DNA from: Ridgeia piscesae
Lineage: Eukaryota; Annelida; Polychaeta; Sabellida; Siboglinidae
NCBI GenBank assembly: GCA_025642075.2
Contig: JAODUO010000942.1
Location: 62,501-126,500 of the forward strand
Reading direction: 5' to 3'
Length of the DNA stretch: 64,000 bases
Shown here: positions 54,572 through 64,000 of the stretch, piece after piece
Numbering within the stretch: the first letter of the stretch is position 1
Layout of the letters: each line of letters starts with the position of its first letter
Notes under the pieces: model-generated
The model's input: only the letters and a program-made list of their open reading frames with translations
Told to the model about the DNA's origin: nothing
Databases searched by the model: none
Program-made: the position numbers and the translations under genes

Positions 54572-55621
54572 CTGCAACACAAACTTGGCTGCTGCTGAAT
54601 AGGGCACAGCACAGCTGGCATCAATGACAGCTACACTGACCCACAGTCGCTTTCTTTGCTCCTTTCACTCATTAGCTCTCATTCATAAAACTGCATATCA
54701 AAATCACCAAAGATTTTACAAAAATACCTTTTATTATGTTTCATACATTGTGGTTAGTACACACAGAATCTTCAACCCAAATCATGTGGCAATGTGTACA
54801 TCTTATGTATAGTACACAAGCTGGTGTAATTCAGTAAACCAGTAACATGATACCGATATTTAGAAGTTTTGTTACCTTTGCATGTACTTCAATTATCACC
54901 TAACATTGATGTCATACCTCGTCAATAATTTGTCCTGTTTATATTTAGTATTGTCAGCTATTTTTTTAATACACTCGCAGATGTGTACATATAAATAGTT
55001 TTGTTGGTGATAATTGACAGAAACACTGGGAATTTTTATATCAGAAATTAAATCCACAATAGTATTTAAAAAAATTCACATATCTTTCAGTGTCTTACAA
55101 AAGTGATGAATCTGTTTTGCATTTCGTTTGAACAGCAGCATAAGCATTTGTAGCTTCGAAGGTGCCAATACTATAATGGAGGTGATTGACATCACAATTA
55201 AAAAATAAATTTATTGTGACTGAATCACAGTACCAGAACGATAAAGTCAATGCCTGCTCAAAAAATTAGATTATTTTGAAGACAAACTCTCTATACGACA
55301 ACTTATGTCACCCCGCCACATTTTGTAATGAATCAGCATCATGCTGAAATCAGGTATAATTTCTTGGTGACTAGTGACAACAGAAATAAAGCAGTAATCT
55401 CAAACATGATCCTTATTATACCAAAGAATCTCACTCGCATTTCTACAAGTAGATTTCCTTCGATGGACTTTCCTAAAAAAAGTATTCATGTTCCGTCTTA
55501 ATTTATCTGTTGGATTGGGACAATCCAACAGATAAATTTTCATCAAAACAACTAAAACCATGATATAGATAGTTGTGTTCCACTGGTATGTTTACACAAA
55601 GACAACATATCAACTACTGCA
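54572..55621. other. Intron and 3' UTR of T3
   Basis: No gene is recognised. It contains the perfect hairpin at 55500-55538. The rest is AT-rich. Confidence 0.45.
55500..55538 (-). other. Perfect 18-bp hairpin in the T3 3' UTR
   Basis: An 18-bp arm (aatttatctgttggattg) is followed after three bases by its exact reverse complement. It lies about 85-120 bp past the T3 stop. In RNA it would make a stable stem-loop; in DNA it could be the relic of an inverted-repeat insertion. Confidence 0.8.
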
Positions 55622-56083
55622 TCAGGAAGTAACAATCCCATGGCGGCTTTTAAAGCGTGTCAGCCATCCCGTTGTCATTTGGAAAACGTTTGGATCATAG
55701 CCTGGCTCATTTCCGTGAAGATCTTGATGGATGACCTTAGCCTGTGCAAGCAGAACTGCATTAGACACTCTATTTCCAGTGTTGACTTGGTCTAGGTACC
55801 ACTGATACACTGCCTGTTCATGAAGTATGTCTTTTGGCAGGCGCATCGTCCTGTGCTGCAACACATCAGGCGAGTGATTCTTGCTCAAGAACGATTGGAA
55901 CTTCGCTCTCATGTTCTTAATATCACTAACAGTCGATCTTGCAATGCCATATTCTTTTGCAATTCTGTACTGCTTCTCCCCGTTTTCAATACGACGGATG
56001 ATCTCAAGTTTATCATGAATTGTCAGAACCGTCTGCTTGCTCCCCCTTTCTTTAGATGTCAGCCTTGCCTGTTTATTTCGATT
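55622..56083 (-). CDS. Terminal exon T3: psq/CENP-B-type HTH plus Tc5/CENP-B second HTH
   Basis: The acceptor is catacgtttcag|AAT, phase 0; 153 residues. Residues about 18-65 form a CENP-B N-terminal/pipsqueak-like HTH (DKLEIIRRIENGEKQ followed by RIAKEYGIARSTVSDI). Residues about 95-150 form the second CENP-B/Tc5-type HTH (AVYQWYLDQ ... TTGWLTRFKSRHGI). This pair is the bipartite DNA-binding region of pogo/Tigger/jerky transposases and CENP-B. The exon stops just after the second HTH, with no DDE domain. A neighbouring exon (T2) has the same plan. Confidence 0.88.
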   Translation of the reverse strand, partial: NRNKQARLTSKERGSKQTVLTIHDKLEIIRRIENGEKQYRIAKEYGIARSTVSDIKNMRAKFQSFLSKNHSPDVLQHRTMRLPKDILHEQAVYQWYLDQVNTGNRVSNAVLLAQAKVIHQDLHGNEPGYDPNVFQMTTGWLTRFKSRHGIVTS

Positions 56084-57045
56084 CTGAAACGTATGCAAGT
56101 CCATTCAGTGCTGTGGAGAACCAACTTTGCTAACAACGAAAACCTCCTAACACATCTGGCACTGAAAAAGCTAATATATTGTATTGTTACACTCCATCTT
56201 ATAGCAAACATGCTGCTTTGGGAAGATAAAATATCAGAAATAACAAGCTACTATGCCCAGTGAATATTCTCAACACAGCATATATCATTTGCATAAAAAA
56301 TTTAATATCGGCAAGTATGTACAGTTGTAGTATTAGGGGAACTGTTTTAGTCACATGACGAAAGGTTTCCAATAAAACTACAATACTGTTAGCCATGAAA
56401 ACAGCCCATCGTCTACAAAGCATACATGACATAACTCATGTATTGCACAGCACTTATGCAATTCAGAGATGGTTAAAACATGCCAACTATCAAGCTGTAG
56501 AATGGTCTGGATTTAAGATGGTTTTTAAGTCACTCTCAGTATGGTGCACTTGGTGGTACATAAGTCAACCTGCTTGTCAATCATCAAACTGGAATCAACA
56601 GCACACATGGCACTTTGTAGCCAACAAAGGATTGTTTGCTCAACATCATTTAACATGCACATCTCACGTTCCGACAACATGAAACAATGTCTACAGAGAC
56701 CACAACAAAATTCTGTTAAATTACACGAATCCACTTTTTACTGGTTCCAAGTCCAAGCTCTAAAATCCACAAGACATCAAGACAGTTTCTCTTGAATTTT
56801 GTATCACAAGAATATACTGCTTTCCCTAGTTAGTCATAAAGTCTATGAAACAGCTTAGATAGCTGCCAGAATCAAATTTCAAATCACTAACTTGTTTTTA
56901 TAGCAGTCACATACACAATGATCGATATAATCCTCAACTGACAGAACATTTGTGCATAAACAAAGACAAACATTCTTCTAATTTTCTCTTTCAGAAATCA
57001 ATTAAAAATCTTTTCATACTAGGATATGTCGTCGCTTGTTCTGTT
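56084..57045. other. Intron between T2 and T3
   Basis: No gene is recognised; in particular no DDE transposase sequence follows either HTH exon. Confidence 0.5.
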
Positions 57046-57591
57046 CTATGCATCAGTGTTTCTGGGTTGCTTAGACGCAAAGTTAATCCCATGGCGTTCT
57101 TTGAAACAAGCCAACCATCCATTGGTTGCACGGAATGCCTCAGGATTGAAGTCCGGCTTGTCGTGGTGCATTTGCCAATAGATGAGTTTCGCCTTCTCAG
57201 CTAGAGCAGGTCCAGTCACATAGCTACCCTTCAGTATCTCCCCAACATACCATTCATAGACTGCTGCCTCATGGGCAACGTCCTTCGCCCCACGCAGATT
57301 CTTTCGTTTTAGCGCCGTTCTTGTGTCAAGTGTGCTCACAAACAAACGAACCCTGTCTTTCTTTTTCTTAATGTCTGCGACTGTTGATCTGCCAATTCCA
57401 TACTCCCTGGCAACTTTACCATGTGATGCTCCTTCTTCGAGGCGCTCAATAATTCTCAACTTGTCCTGAATACACAGGGCAATGCGATGTCGTTTTACCG
57501 TTCCTTCACTGCTGGAAGGTATCCCTTTTATGGGTACCATCATGTCCACAGGTGTCCTCACATCCCAGGCCCTTACACTCGACATTAGGTT
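57046..57591 (-). CDS. Terminal exon T2: psq/CENP-B-type HTH plus Tc5/CENP-B second HTH
   Basis: The acceptor is tacatttcag|AAC, phase 0; 181 residues. A 32-residue leader precedes the first HTH (about 33-80: DKLRIIERLEEGASHG, then KVAREYGIGRSTVADIKKKK) and the second HTH (about 110-165: AAVYEWYVGEIL ... ATNGWLACFKERHGI). A short basic/polar tail follows. It is clearly homologous to T3 along its length, but diverged, so the duplication is not recent. The catalytic part of a transposase is absent. Confidence 0.88.
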   Translation of the reverse strand, partial: NLMSSVRAWDVRTPVDMMVPIKGIPSSSEGTVKRHRIALCIQDKLRIIERLEEGASHGKVAREYGIGRSTVADIKKKKDRVRLFVSTLDTRTALKRKNLRGAKDVAHEAAVYEWYVGEILKGSYVTGPALAEKAKLIYWQMHHDKPDFNPEAFRATNGWLACFKERHGINFASKQPRNTDA

Positions 57592-57973
57592 CTGAAATGT
57601 ACGAAGTGTATGAACAGCAGCAATTCATCTAGTGAGAATACGAGTTCCCTAGCCACATCAATTCACTGCAAGTCTGCAACTAGCCAGTCAAAAAGACTGT
57701 ATGTATGTTAGGTCAGCCAATAACCATAGCTGTGCATTTTAAGTTCGCACTACTCAGCCAACCAGCAAAAAAGATGTGAAAACACCTGTGATTCACACAA
57801 GCCTTTAATATCAGTCTTCATTATATAAAATCGAACACAGGCCTCCAGTTAGAAAACATCACCATTTACCATTTGTCTAGTATGTTTTACAAGACACTAC
57901 CTGTGACTATGATCGACACGACTGAAATAAACCCTGCACATTCTCAATGCTTTGCCCTATTCTTATTAACACA
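57592..57973. other. Intron between T1 and T2
   Basis: Nothing recognisable. Confidence 0.4.
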
Positions 57974-58288
57974 CTAACTGTTATGACTGTCATCGGGCTC
58001 AGACCGAGATGGGTTATCTGGTGTAACATCTTTTGGGTTCTCTTTCAGTCTAACAGTTTTACGCCACAGTGTTTCTCGAGCATCGACCATGCTCATAAAA
58101 GACAACAATTGACTTTTATTCCTCCCTAGTTGTGTAACAGTTGATCGCCCAATCCCATAGTCATTTGCAATTCTCTGGTGGTTTTCACCATTCTCCAGAC
58201 GTTGTATGATTTGTAGTTTATCATATAATACCATCCGCTTTCGCTTGGTTCGTTGATCATAATGCGTTGTGGTAAGTGGCAAGTCACC
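57974..58288 (-). CDS. Terminal exon T1: single psq/CENP-B-type HTH, second HTH missing
   Basis: The acceptor is gcctacatttcag|GGT, phase 0; 104 residues. A basic RTKRKRM stretch leads into the HTH at about 15-65 (YDKLQIIQRLENGENHQ, then RIANDYGIGRSTVTQL). Similarity to T2 and T3 continues for about 25 residues (LSFMSMVDARETLWRK), and then stops where the second HTH should begin; the frame ends in an acidic, Ser/Asp/Pro-rich tail. Either the second HTH was lost, or it is encoded in a further exon, but none is visible in the following intron. It is the first alternative exon after the shared one. Confidence 0.85.
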   Translation of the reverse strand, partial: GDLPLTTTHYDQRTKRKRMVLYDKLQIIQRLENGENHQRIANDYGIGRSTVTQLGRNKSQLLSFMSMVDARETLWRKTVRLKENPKDVTPDNPSRSEPDDSHNS

Positions 58289-61200
58289 CTGAAATGTAGG
58301 CAAATCCACTGTAACCGATACCATACTTAACTATTAATCTATATCTTTTACCATAGTAACCATCTTTCAGGCCATACAGTTGATCTTCGTTAATGTTAGC
58401 AAACGGCATATCCTTGAAGTAATGTTCTGCGATGTTTTTAATTCTCATAAATGGAAAACAGAGTAAGTACATTTTAAACAAAAATGTGTTAGGACTAGAT
58501 GCCACTATCCATATAGCCCAGTATTAAAGCTCTGCGATATACAAATGTTGTTTGCTTACAATAAGTGTTTAAATTGTGTTACTAAGAAATCATGAAGAAT
58601 ATGTATAAAACTTCACACCCCATACAAAATATATGTTACAGTATACATGACATGCGGACACACACACACTAACACCAGGAACCACTAAGCTAAAGACTGG
58701 TTTCCTTTTTCAAGTACTTCTTATACTAACTGCAGTTAACCATATCTGTATGGTCTGCAAGGTGATTTCCAACATCGATTTGACCCCCATAATTTTCTTA
58801 GCTCCAACAAATCGACTATATCACTCAAAGCAAAATGCTAAATTGCACATCTACTACACTGTGTCAGAACATTTCCTGTTGATAAAGGTAAGTTACGCAT
58901 CCTATTCTACTGCCAACCAGATGCAGCTAAAATTGTATATTATAAATTCATACCACTAACACACACACATGGTTGTGCTGTATCACAGACCTGTCTCCAG
59001 TAAAATAAAGCATCAGCTTCAGAGCTAGACAGACACTATATCTGAAGAAGTTGCTTTTCTGTTCTTTTGAAACTACAGCTGTATCATGTGACAACAAACT
59101 CAACTGGCCACTGTACTAGCAAGTCAATGAATGATATCCAGACCACAGAAGACACAACCAGAAACTAATGAAGCCCAAACCACATTTCAGTACAATGTAA
59201 ACGATGTAAATGCATTATTAAGCAGCTGTTGTGTTCCATGTATACCGACAGTCACAAGAAAACATACCATGCATAACATGAACCAAATGCCAAAACTGAT
59301 GAAAAAATGCTTTGTAACATTTGTGCAGGTTTAGATTAAAAACTTTTAGTGTCACTATACATACCAATTACACCACCAAATTTTTAGGCTCAGCTAGGGA
59401 AAAGCAACCTGCTTAAATAATAACTTGCCACTGTAGAATGACTACTAATGTACAACTAGTGTTGTTTTTTATTTTGCTTCAAATTGTTTAATTCTAACCC
59501 TTCAAATGACCTAATAATAATAATATCATAAACAGTTGTCAACTTTGATAGTTGGCTCATATTTGTTGAAGGAATATTTTTCTGATAATTTTTTTTCAAA
59601 TAACTTTCTTGGCATGTTTTCATTGACTGTCAGTTCACCATGAAACACATACAATTAATGTCATTCATGGTAACTCATTCAAAAACTTCAGTTTGGTTGC
59701 ATACTATTTGGGCATATCTTTATTTGAGATTACCTAAGATATGTGATGGTTACTCAATTCATACACTTGTGCAAGGTTCAATATGTGTACTACTGTAGTA
59801 GAAGTGTACTTTTATATATTTTCTTTAGTCTAGCATGTCTTAGGTGGGGCACTGTGTGAACCACAGGAAACACTGTTTCGAACAATGCACAGCAAGGGTT
59901 ATAAACTGATAATGTACATATTTTCACCATAGAGGTGAAAGTACAGTTTATTAGGTAACTATTCTAATACCCGTATAATATGCAACCAAACATTATTTTC
60001 GATGAAAAGAACTACAAATGTTACCATCTGAAATTGTTGCTATTTTTTTCTCCAAATCTTTGTAATAATTTGGTCAGTTCACTTCCCCAGTTAATATCGG
60101 CCTTAAACTTCACATAATAAAATAGCTAAATTCACAATCAACTAACAAAAGTATGAGTTAAAAGCAAACAGATGGCAACATTTTAACAAAGCCAGGATCT
60201 AGGATACTTTACTACTTACCTTATGAACAGAACTGGGAAAATAGATGATGCGAAAGGGCAGTCTTTAATAGTGTTGAACAAATATTTTAATAATTATTTT
60301 GTAAATATTACTGTTCCATCTAGAAATCACCCATGATTAAAAACAAATAACCACTGCCCAGGTACCAGTAATAGTAATTATAAACTAACAATTTCAGTCA
60401 AAAACACGCATATTTTTATGAAACACAACTGTACGGGTGATTTCCAAAAAAAGAATGGGTGACAGAAGGAATGTCCTTACATATCAATAAGATTGTTTGC
60501 CAAATGTTCTCAACTTGTAGATGCATTACATTTTTTTCCAGTTTAAGCATTCAAGATGTTCTGTCAATCTACGAAAGGCCAATTATTTTAGTACTTCATA
60601 CTGTGTTATGTACGCATAAAATATTTAAAGATAAAAAGAAAGTCACAAAAAGTACTGAAAAAATGTTGTTTCTGAAATGATGTCCTTCTATACGAAAACA
60701 CTAGTTTCTTTTCTCCTAGTTTCTATTGATCTTCTTTTCAAGATGATTACCTACACAAAATCTTACAATTAACTCAATTAGGAATCCTGCATCAGAGTTG
60801 ATATATACCAAACACAGAGGAAAAGTAACCTACATCCTGGCTTTCAACATCACACCTGCAGTCAAGACATACTTTCCTTTCTTGGACAAAGTAACATTTA
60901 AGACCATAAAAGGCAGGTAGATAGGAATATTTTCAACGTGCCAAAAAGTTAATTTTTCCTTTCCAACATATATAATGGGTCAAATAATCATAATGCATAT
61001 GATCACGTGATATTGACATGTTCGATCCATGAATAAGTCATTCAGACATAAGAAGTTGTTACAAAAGTTACCTTTATTGGTAGTAAACATACAATTAATA
61101 AATTGTAATTTGGGTATTTTTTTCAAAACCATTTCTCCTAGGGTGTCTGGCGTAAAAAAACAGCAATTTTCTCTCTCGAAATTTGACAAAAGCAACCTTT

Positions 61201-61300
61201 CTTGGTTTTTACTTTTAATGCAAAATGTTTGTCCAAAAACAGGATATATGTCTAACCACAGGTGTCCTTTAACATAGTCGACAATATGAAATAACCTTAC
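58289..61300. other. First large intron after the shared exon
   Basis: No recognised exon lies between T1 and the shared exon, apart from the open read-through described separately (60980-61300). It is AT-rich. A 73-codon minus-strand frame at 58284-58505 has no known motif. Confidence 0.45.
60980..61300 (-). other. Open read-through frame past the shared donor, with poly(A) signal
   Basis: If the GTAAGG donor at 61295-61300 is not used, the shared frame stays open for 106 more codons, despite the AT-rich sequence. Minus-strand AATAAA is at 61073-61078, inside the frame. An intron-retained isoform without a DNA-binding module is conceivable. The added residues show no recognisable domain. 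Confidence 0.35.
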
Positions 61301-61303
61301 CTG
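61295..61303 (-). promoter_or_regulatory. Shared splice donor, phase 0
   Basis: The transcript strand reads CAG|GTAAGG, a near-consensus 5' splice site, after the codon for Gln 328. It would serve all 39 alternative acceptors, each of which also starts with a complete codon. Confidence 0.85.
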
Positions 61304-62284
61304 TGACATATGCTGGCTTTGCTGACTTGGTGTGCCCGACATTGATGCACTTGGACTTGCTGTTGTCTGAGGTAGAGAGTGCGCGCTGATTGATGGCAAC
61401 TGGTCCCACGTCGAACAACCAGGAAACACTGGTGCCGATGTGGATAACGTTAACGAGTGAGGAAGAAGGTTCGCTGCTGACGACACTATGCTGCTGATTG
61501 TATCTTGAGTCACTGTAGCAGCACCAACTGATGTTAACGTGCCACTGGTGTCCATCATACCCGTCCGATTGTAAGAATCCATTTGGCACGATAACGCATC
61601 TAAACCAGCTTCCTCTTTTATCACAACTACATCATCGTCCGATTCCGACTCTTCTTTCACCGACCGATCACCGGATTCGTCAACAGACCTTGACTTTTTT
61701 AACGGAGGCTGACGAATGTGGTCTGATGAGTCTATGCTGCGTTCTCTATGCAAAGTATCACCGCCACCTGTGGTTGAACTGCCCGTGTCGAAATCACGCA
61801 TGGCGAATGTCATTGAAGATGGTGCAGAATCACTCGAGTAACTTGTTTGCGTATCACCCATATCACCCACTGATCCGCTGTCACCATGCATTGACCTAAA
61901 CAGTTTTCGAGGCACTGGTGCACTGCTGCCATTTGGAGTTGTCACTAACTGACCATCATCCTCTGACTTGTCCAACTGTACCATAATACTCAAATCAGGT
62001 GCACTGTCCAGGCCATCTTTTATATCTTGATGTGCTGATGTCCGTGTTGCTTCTATGCGGAATTCCCTGTGATCATCTGGCGAGTCCAGGTCTTTGTCCA
62101 GACCCAGGTCGGTGCGTATCGTCTCTTTAATGCTGACCAGGAACACATCATCCTGATCAAGAGTTATGCCAATGAGCGCTTCAATGGCAAACTCTGACTG
62201 GTAGTTGAGCCCATTCTTGCACAGAAGTGTAATTGTCTCAGTTAGTAGTGCTTTCACACGCATCTGATCCGCTTTCAGTACCAT
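61301..62284 (-). CDS. Shared N-terminal exon of the alternatively spliced transcription-factor-like gene
   Basis: This encodes 328 residues ending at the phase-0 donor. Residues 1-60 form a compact, hydrophobic-patterned module (ALLTETITLLCKNGL, FAIEALIGITLDQDDVFLV) that I do not recognise; it lacks BTB hallmarks. Residues 60-330 are acidic and Ser/Thr-rich, hence probably disordered. PPLKKSRS at 193-200 looks like a nuclear localisation signal. VKEE at 209-212 and IKEE at 222-225 fit the sumoylation consensus, and DDDVVVI at 216-222 fits a SUMO-interacting motif. The ATG sits in a strong context (AACATGG). The exon begins at 62321 after a ttattacag acceptor, and its frame is open up to that point, so an upstream exon could add N-terminal residues. 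By analogy with lola it probably provides partner binding and regulation while the terminal exon gives DNA binding. Confidence 0.85.
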
Positions 62285-62321
62285 GTTTTCGTCTTTTCTC
62301 TTTCCGAGGCGTTGGGTACTT
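62285..62321 (-). promoter_or_regulatory. 5' UTR part of the shared exon, with its acceptor
   Basis: The acceptor ttctttattacag|AAG places the exon start at 62321, 37 bases before the ATG. The bases encode, in the same frame, a possible QRLGKRKDEN stretch without a stop. It implies at least one more upstream exon. Confidence 0.6.
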
Positions 62322-63540
62322 CTGTAATAAAGAATAAATAAACGATCTATACAAAATACATAAAAAACATCACTATTTCAATCAAAACACTGAAAATCTA
62401 GCTTAAAATATATATAATATACAAAAATACACCAGCTCCATAAAACTTTTGCATGTATAAATCTGAACATTGTGTGCACAACAGAAATGTATTAACAAAT
62501 TCTGAAATATTACACAAGTGTTCTACCTTTTTGAATCTAGACTATCACCAATTGCGCTATAGGCAAAACAGTTTTGCAAGATGGCAAAAATAAATAAACT
62601 CTTATCCAAATTGGCAAAAAATTATGCTGGTTATTATTATTGACGTTATCAGCAGTGCATGATTGTATTATTCACCGCTCAGATGTGTCGAAGTTGCCCA
62701 AACAATCACACCGACCCAAATAACCAGTCAGCGTTTTACAGGGTAAACATTAGGTCACTCATTCCTACATTTAGCCAACTCATAGACAAATCCAGGGTTA
62801 ATTCAATTACAAAATGTGTTGCTTGGACAATGGAAACCTACATGATGACACTAGCTACAAGTTTTAGTCGAGTACTCAACACTGTACCTGACAGGTTCCC
62901 TATTATTGCTCAACTGTCAGCACAGTCACATAGGATGCCGATTAAATAATCGATGTGCCTTCTGGTAAATATTCAACCAAATCTCAATGTAGGTTTGATC
63001 TAATTTATGTATATTTGACAAGACTCATTACCAGAACACATTACAGAGAGAAAGATGCCTGTCAAAAACATGTTTTATCATTTATAGCCTGTGTCACCCA
63101 GGCCTGAATTACACTCTACCTAAAGTGCCTATATACTATTACAGTTAAAGGGTAAAAGTGTCAATGGTTTAACTTATAGCCTGTGCCACCCAGGCCTGAA
63201 TAACTATAGACTATTAGTTAGAGTAAAAAAAGTCAATGGTTTGAGTTTACAAAAACTAACCACTACAATCAAAATTTTCAAAGTTGACTCAGAAAGTGGT
63301 CTTAACTCTTTACTGTGCAGACCGTCCAAAACCGCCCAACCCCTCGTACGCGCAGACCGTCCAAAACCGCCCAGTAAACTCACAGCCTTTCGTTTACCAC
63401 AATCACATCCTTCTTTTACATTAACCAGCCACTCAAACTGCTAATCTAAGCTCTATGTATGTCACGGAAACATGTGCTGTCGCCATCTTGTTAAAATTGT
63501 TTTCGTTTGCAAATTAACTCAATTAAGTGAGTTTATTTGG
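62322..63540. other. Upstream intron with short tandem duplications
   Basis: No gene is recognised. Two copies of a roughly 90-bp unit with 'tatagcctgtg(t/c)cacccaggcctgaat' lie at 63082-63240, and 'gcagaccgtccaaaaccgccca' occurs twice at about 63317-63373. Confidence 0.5.
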
Positions 63541-63790
63541 AAGGATATTGAAGTGCGTTCGTCTAGTTAACCTCCAACATCGTGCGGCATTTGGCGGATA
63601 TTACCGAGATCATTTCTCGATGGAAAGTCGAGTCGGATATCGATGTTTGCAACGTGAATAATGTCGACAGCGATCACGGAGACCCTGTTATCATCCATCT
63701 ACGTTGTAGACTTTTCGTTGTCGAGATACGAAGATGACCCGTTGGCAGCAAGTTCATTTTTGCCGATATGCAGCCATTTTGTTGATCGGA
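63541..63790. promoter_or_regulatory. CpG-rich patch, candidate promoter or first exon
   Basis: By hand count about 19 CpG dinucleotides fall in some 220 bp, against a CpG-poor, AT-rich surround. The position upstream of the shared exon fits a promoter or noncoding first exon for the minus-strand gene, but a gene running right from here is equally possible. No TATA box or firm donor was fixed. Confidence 0.35.
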
Positions 63791-64000
63791 TCACCGTCTT
63801 TTCTTCGTTTGTTTGATATATTTTAGTGTATTTTATTAATATGCACTATGGTCACATTGCTTCTGATAAGGTAGCATCAATTTGTGAAAGGAGTCTGCTA
63901 TCCTTCGTTATTAGTGTTGATTTTTTCTTTCGTCGCATTGGCGTTGTTTACAAAAGCAATTATAATTTGAAAACTAACCGTCAAAGTTGGATAAATGTTT

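Noticed and set aside
58284..58505. 73-codon minus-strand frame upstream of T1
   Set aside because: No motif and it overlaps the T1 intron end; no coding evidence.
61301..62284. BTB/POZ domain expected from the lola analogy
   Set aside because: The N-terminus is too short and lacks the BTB pattern of hydrophobic and Asp/His residues; it is left as unrecognised.

Overview
The window is metazoan nuclear DNA, probably from an invertebrate. It is AT-rich and intron-rich, with decayed non-LTR retrotransposons, microsatellites and at least nine minisatellite families. I cannot name the species; a lophotrochozoan-type marine invertebrate is a guess from general character only.

Almost the whole window appears to be one minus-strand gene. 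A shared coding exon at 61301-62284 encodes 328 residues: an unrecognised N-terminal module of about 60 residues, then an acidic, Ser-rich region with an NLS-like stretch and SUMO-type motifs. It ends in a phase-0 donor (CAG|GTAAGG). Downstream on the same strand, from 58.3 kb to 1.7 kb, lie 39 candidate alternative terminal exons, called T1 (nearest the shared exon) to T39 here. Each has an acceptor in phase 0, encodes a DNA-binding module and carries its own stop codon. T1-T3 encode psq/CENP-B-type helix-turn-helix domains (T2 and T3 also a Tc5/CENP-B second HTH). T4 encodes a piggyBac-transposase-type C-terminal zinc ribbon. T5-T39 each encode three C2H2-type zinc fingers. One further copy, between T14 and T15, is a decayed pseudo-exon. 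The organisation resembles Drosophila lola and mod(mdg4), where one N-terminus is spliced to many alternative DNA-binding C-termini, but the N-terminus here is not a recognisable BTB domain and some termini are transposase-derived.

Layout: 62.3-64 kb is upstream sequence with a CpG-rich patch that may be the promoter or first exon. 58.3-61.3 kb is intron. 54.2-58.3 kb holds the transposase-derived exons. 50.7-53.8, 46.4-50.0, 35.8-45.6 and 8.9-34.9 kb hold zinc-finger sub-blocks that look like separate local expansions. T39 stands alone at 1.7-2.0 kb, separated from T38 by about 7 kb of LINE relics, a MITE-like element and AT-rich DNA.

The inferred logic is that one regulatory N-terminus is joined to one of many DNA-binding ends. 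The middle zinc finger is nearly constant (Asn at helix +3) while the outer fingers vary, so isoforms may share a core contact and differ in flanking specificity. All splicing claims are inferred from splice-site sequence and frame; no transcript data were available.
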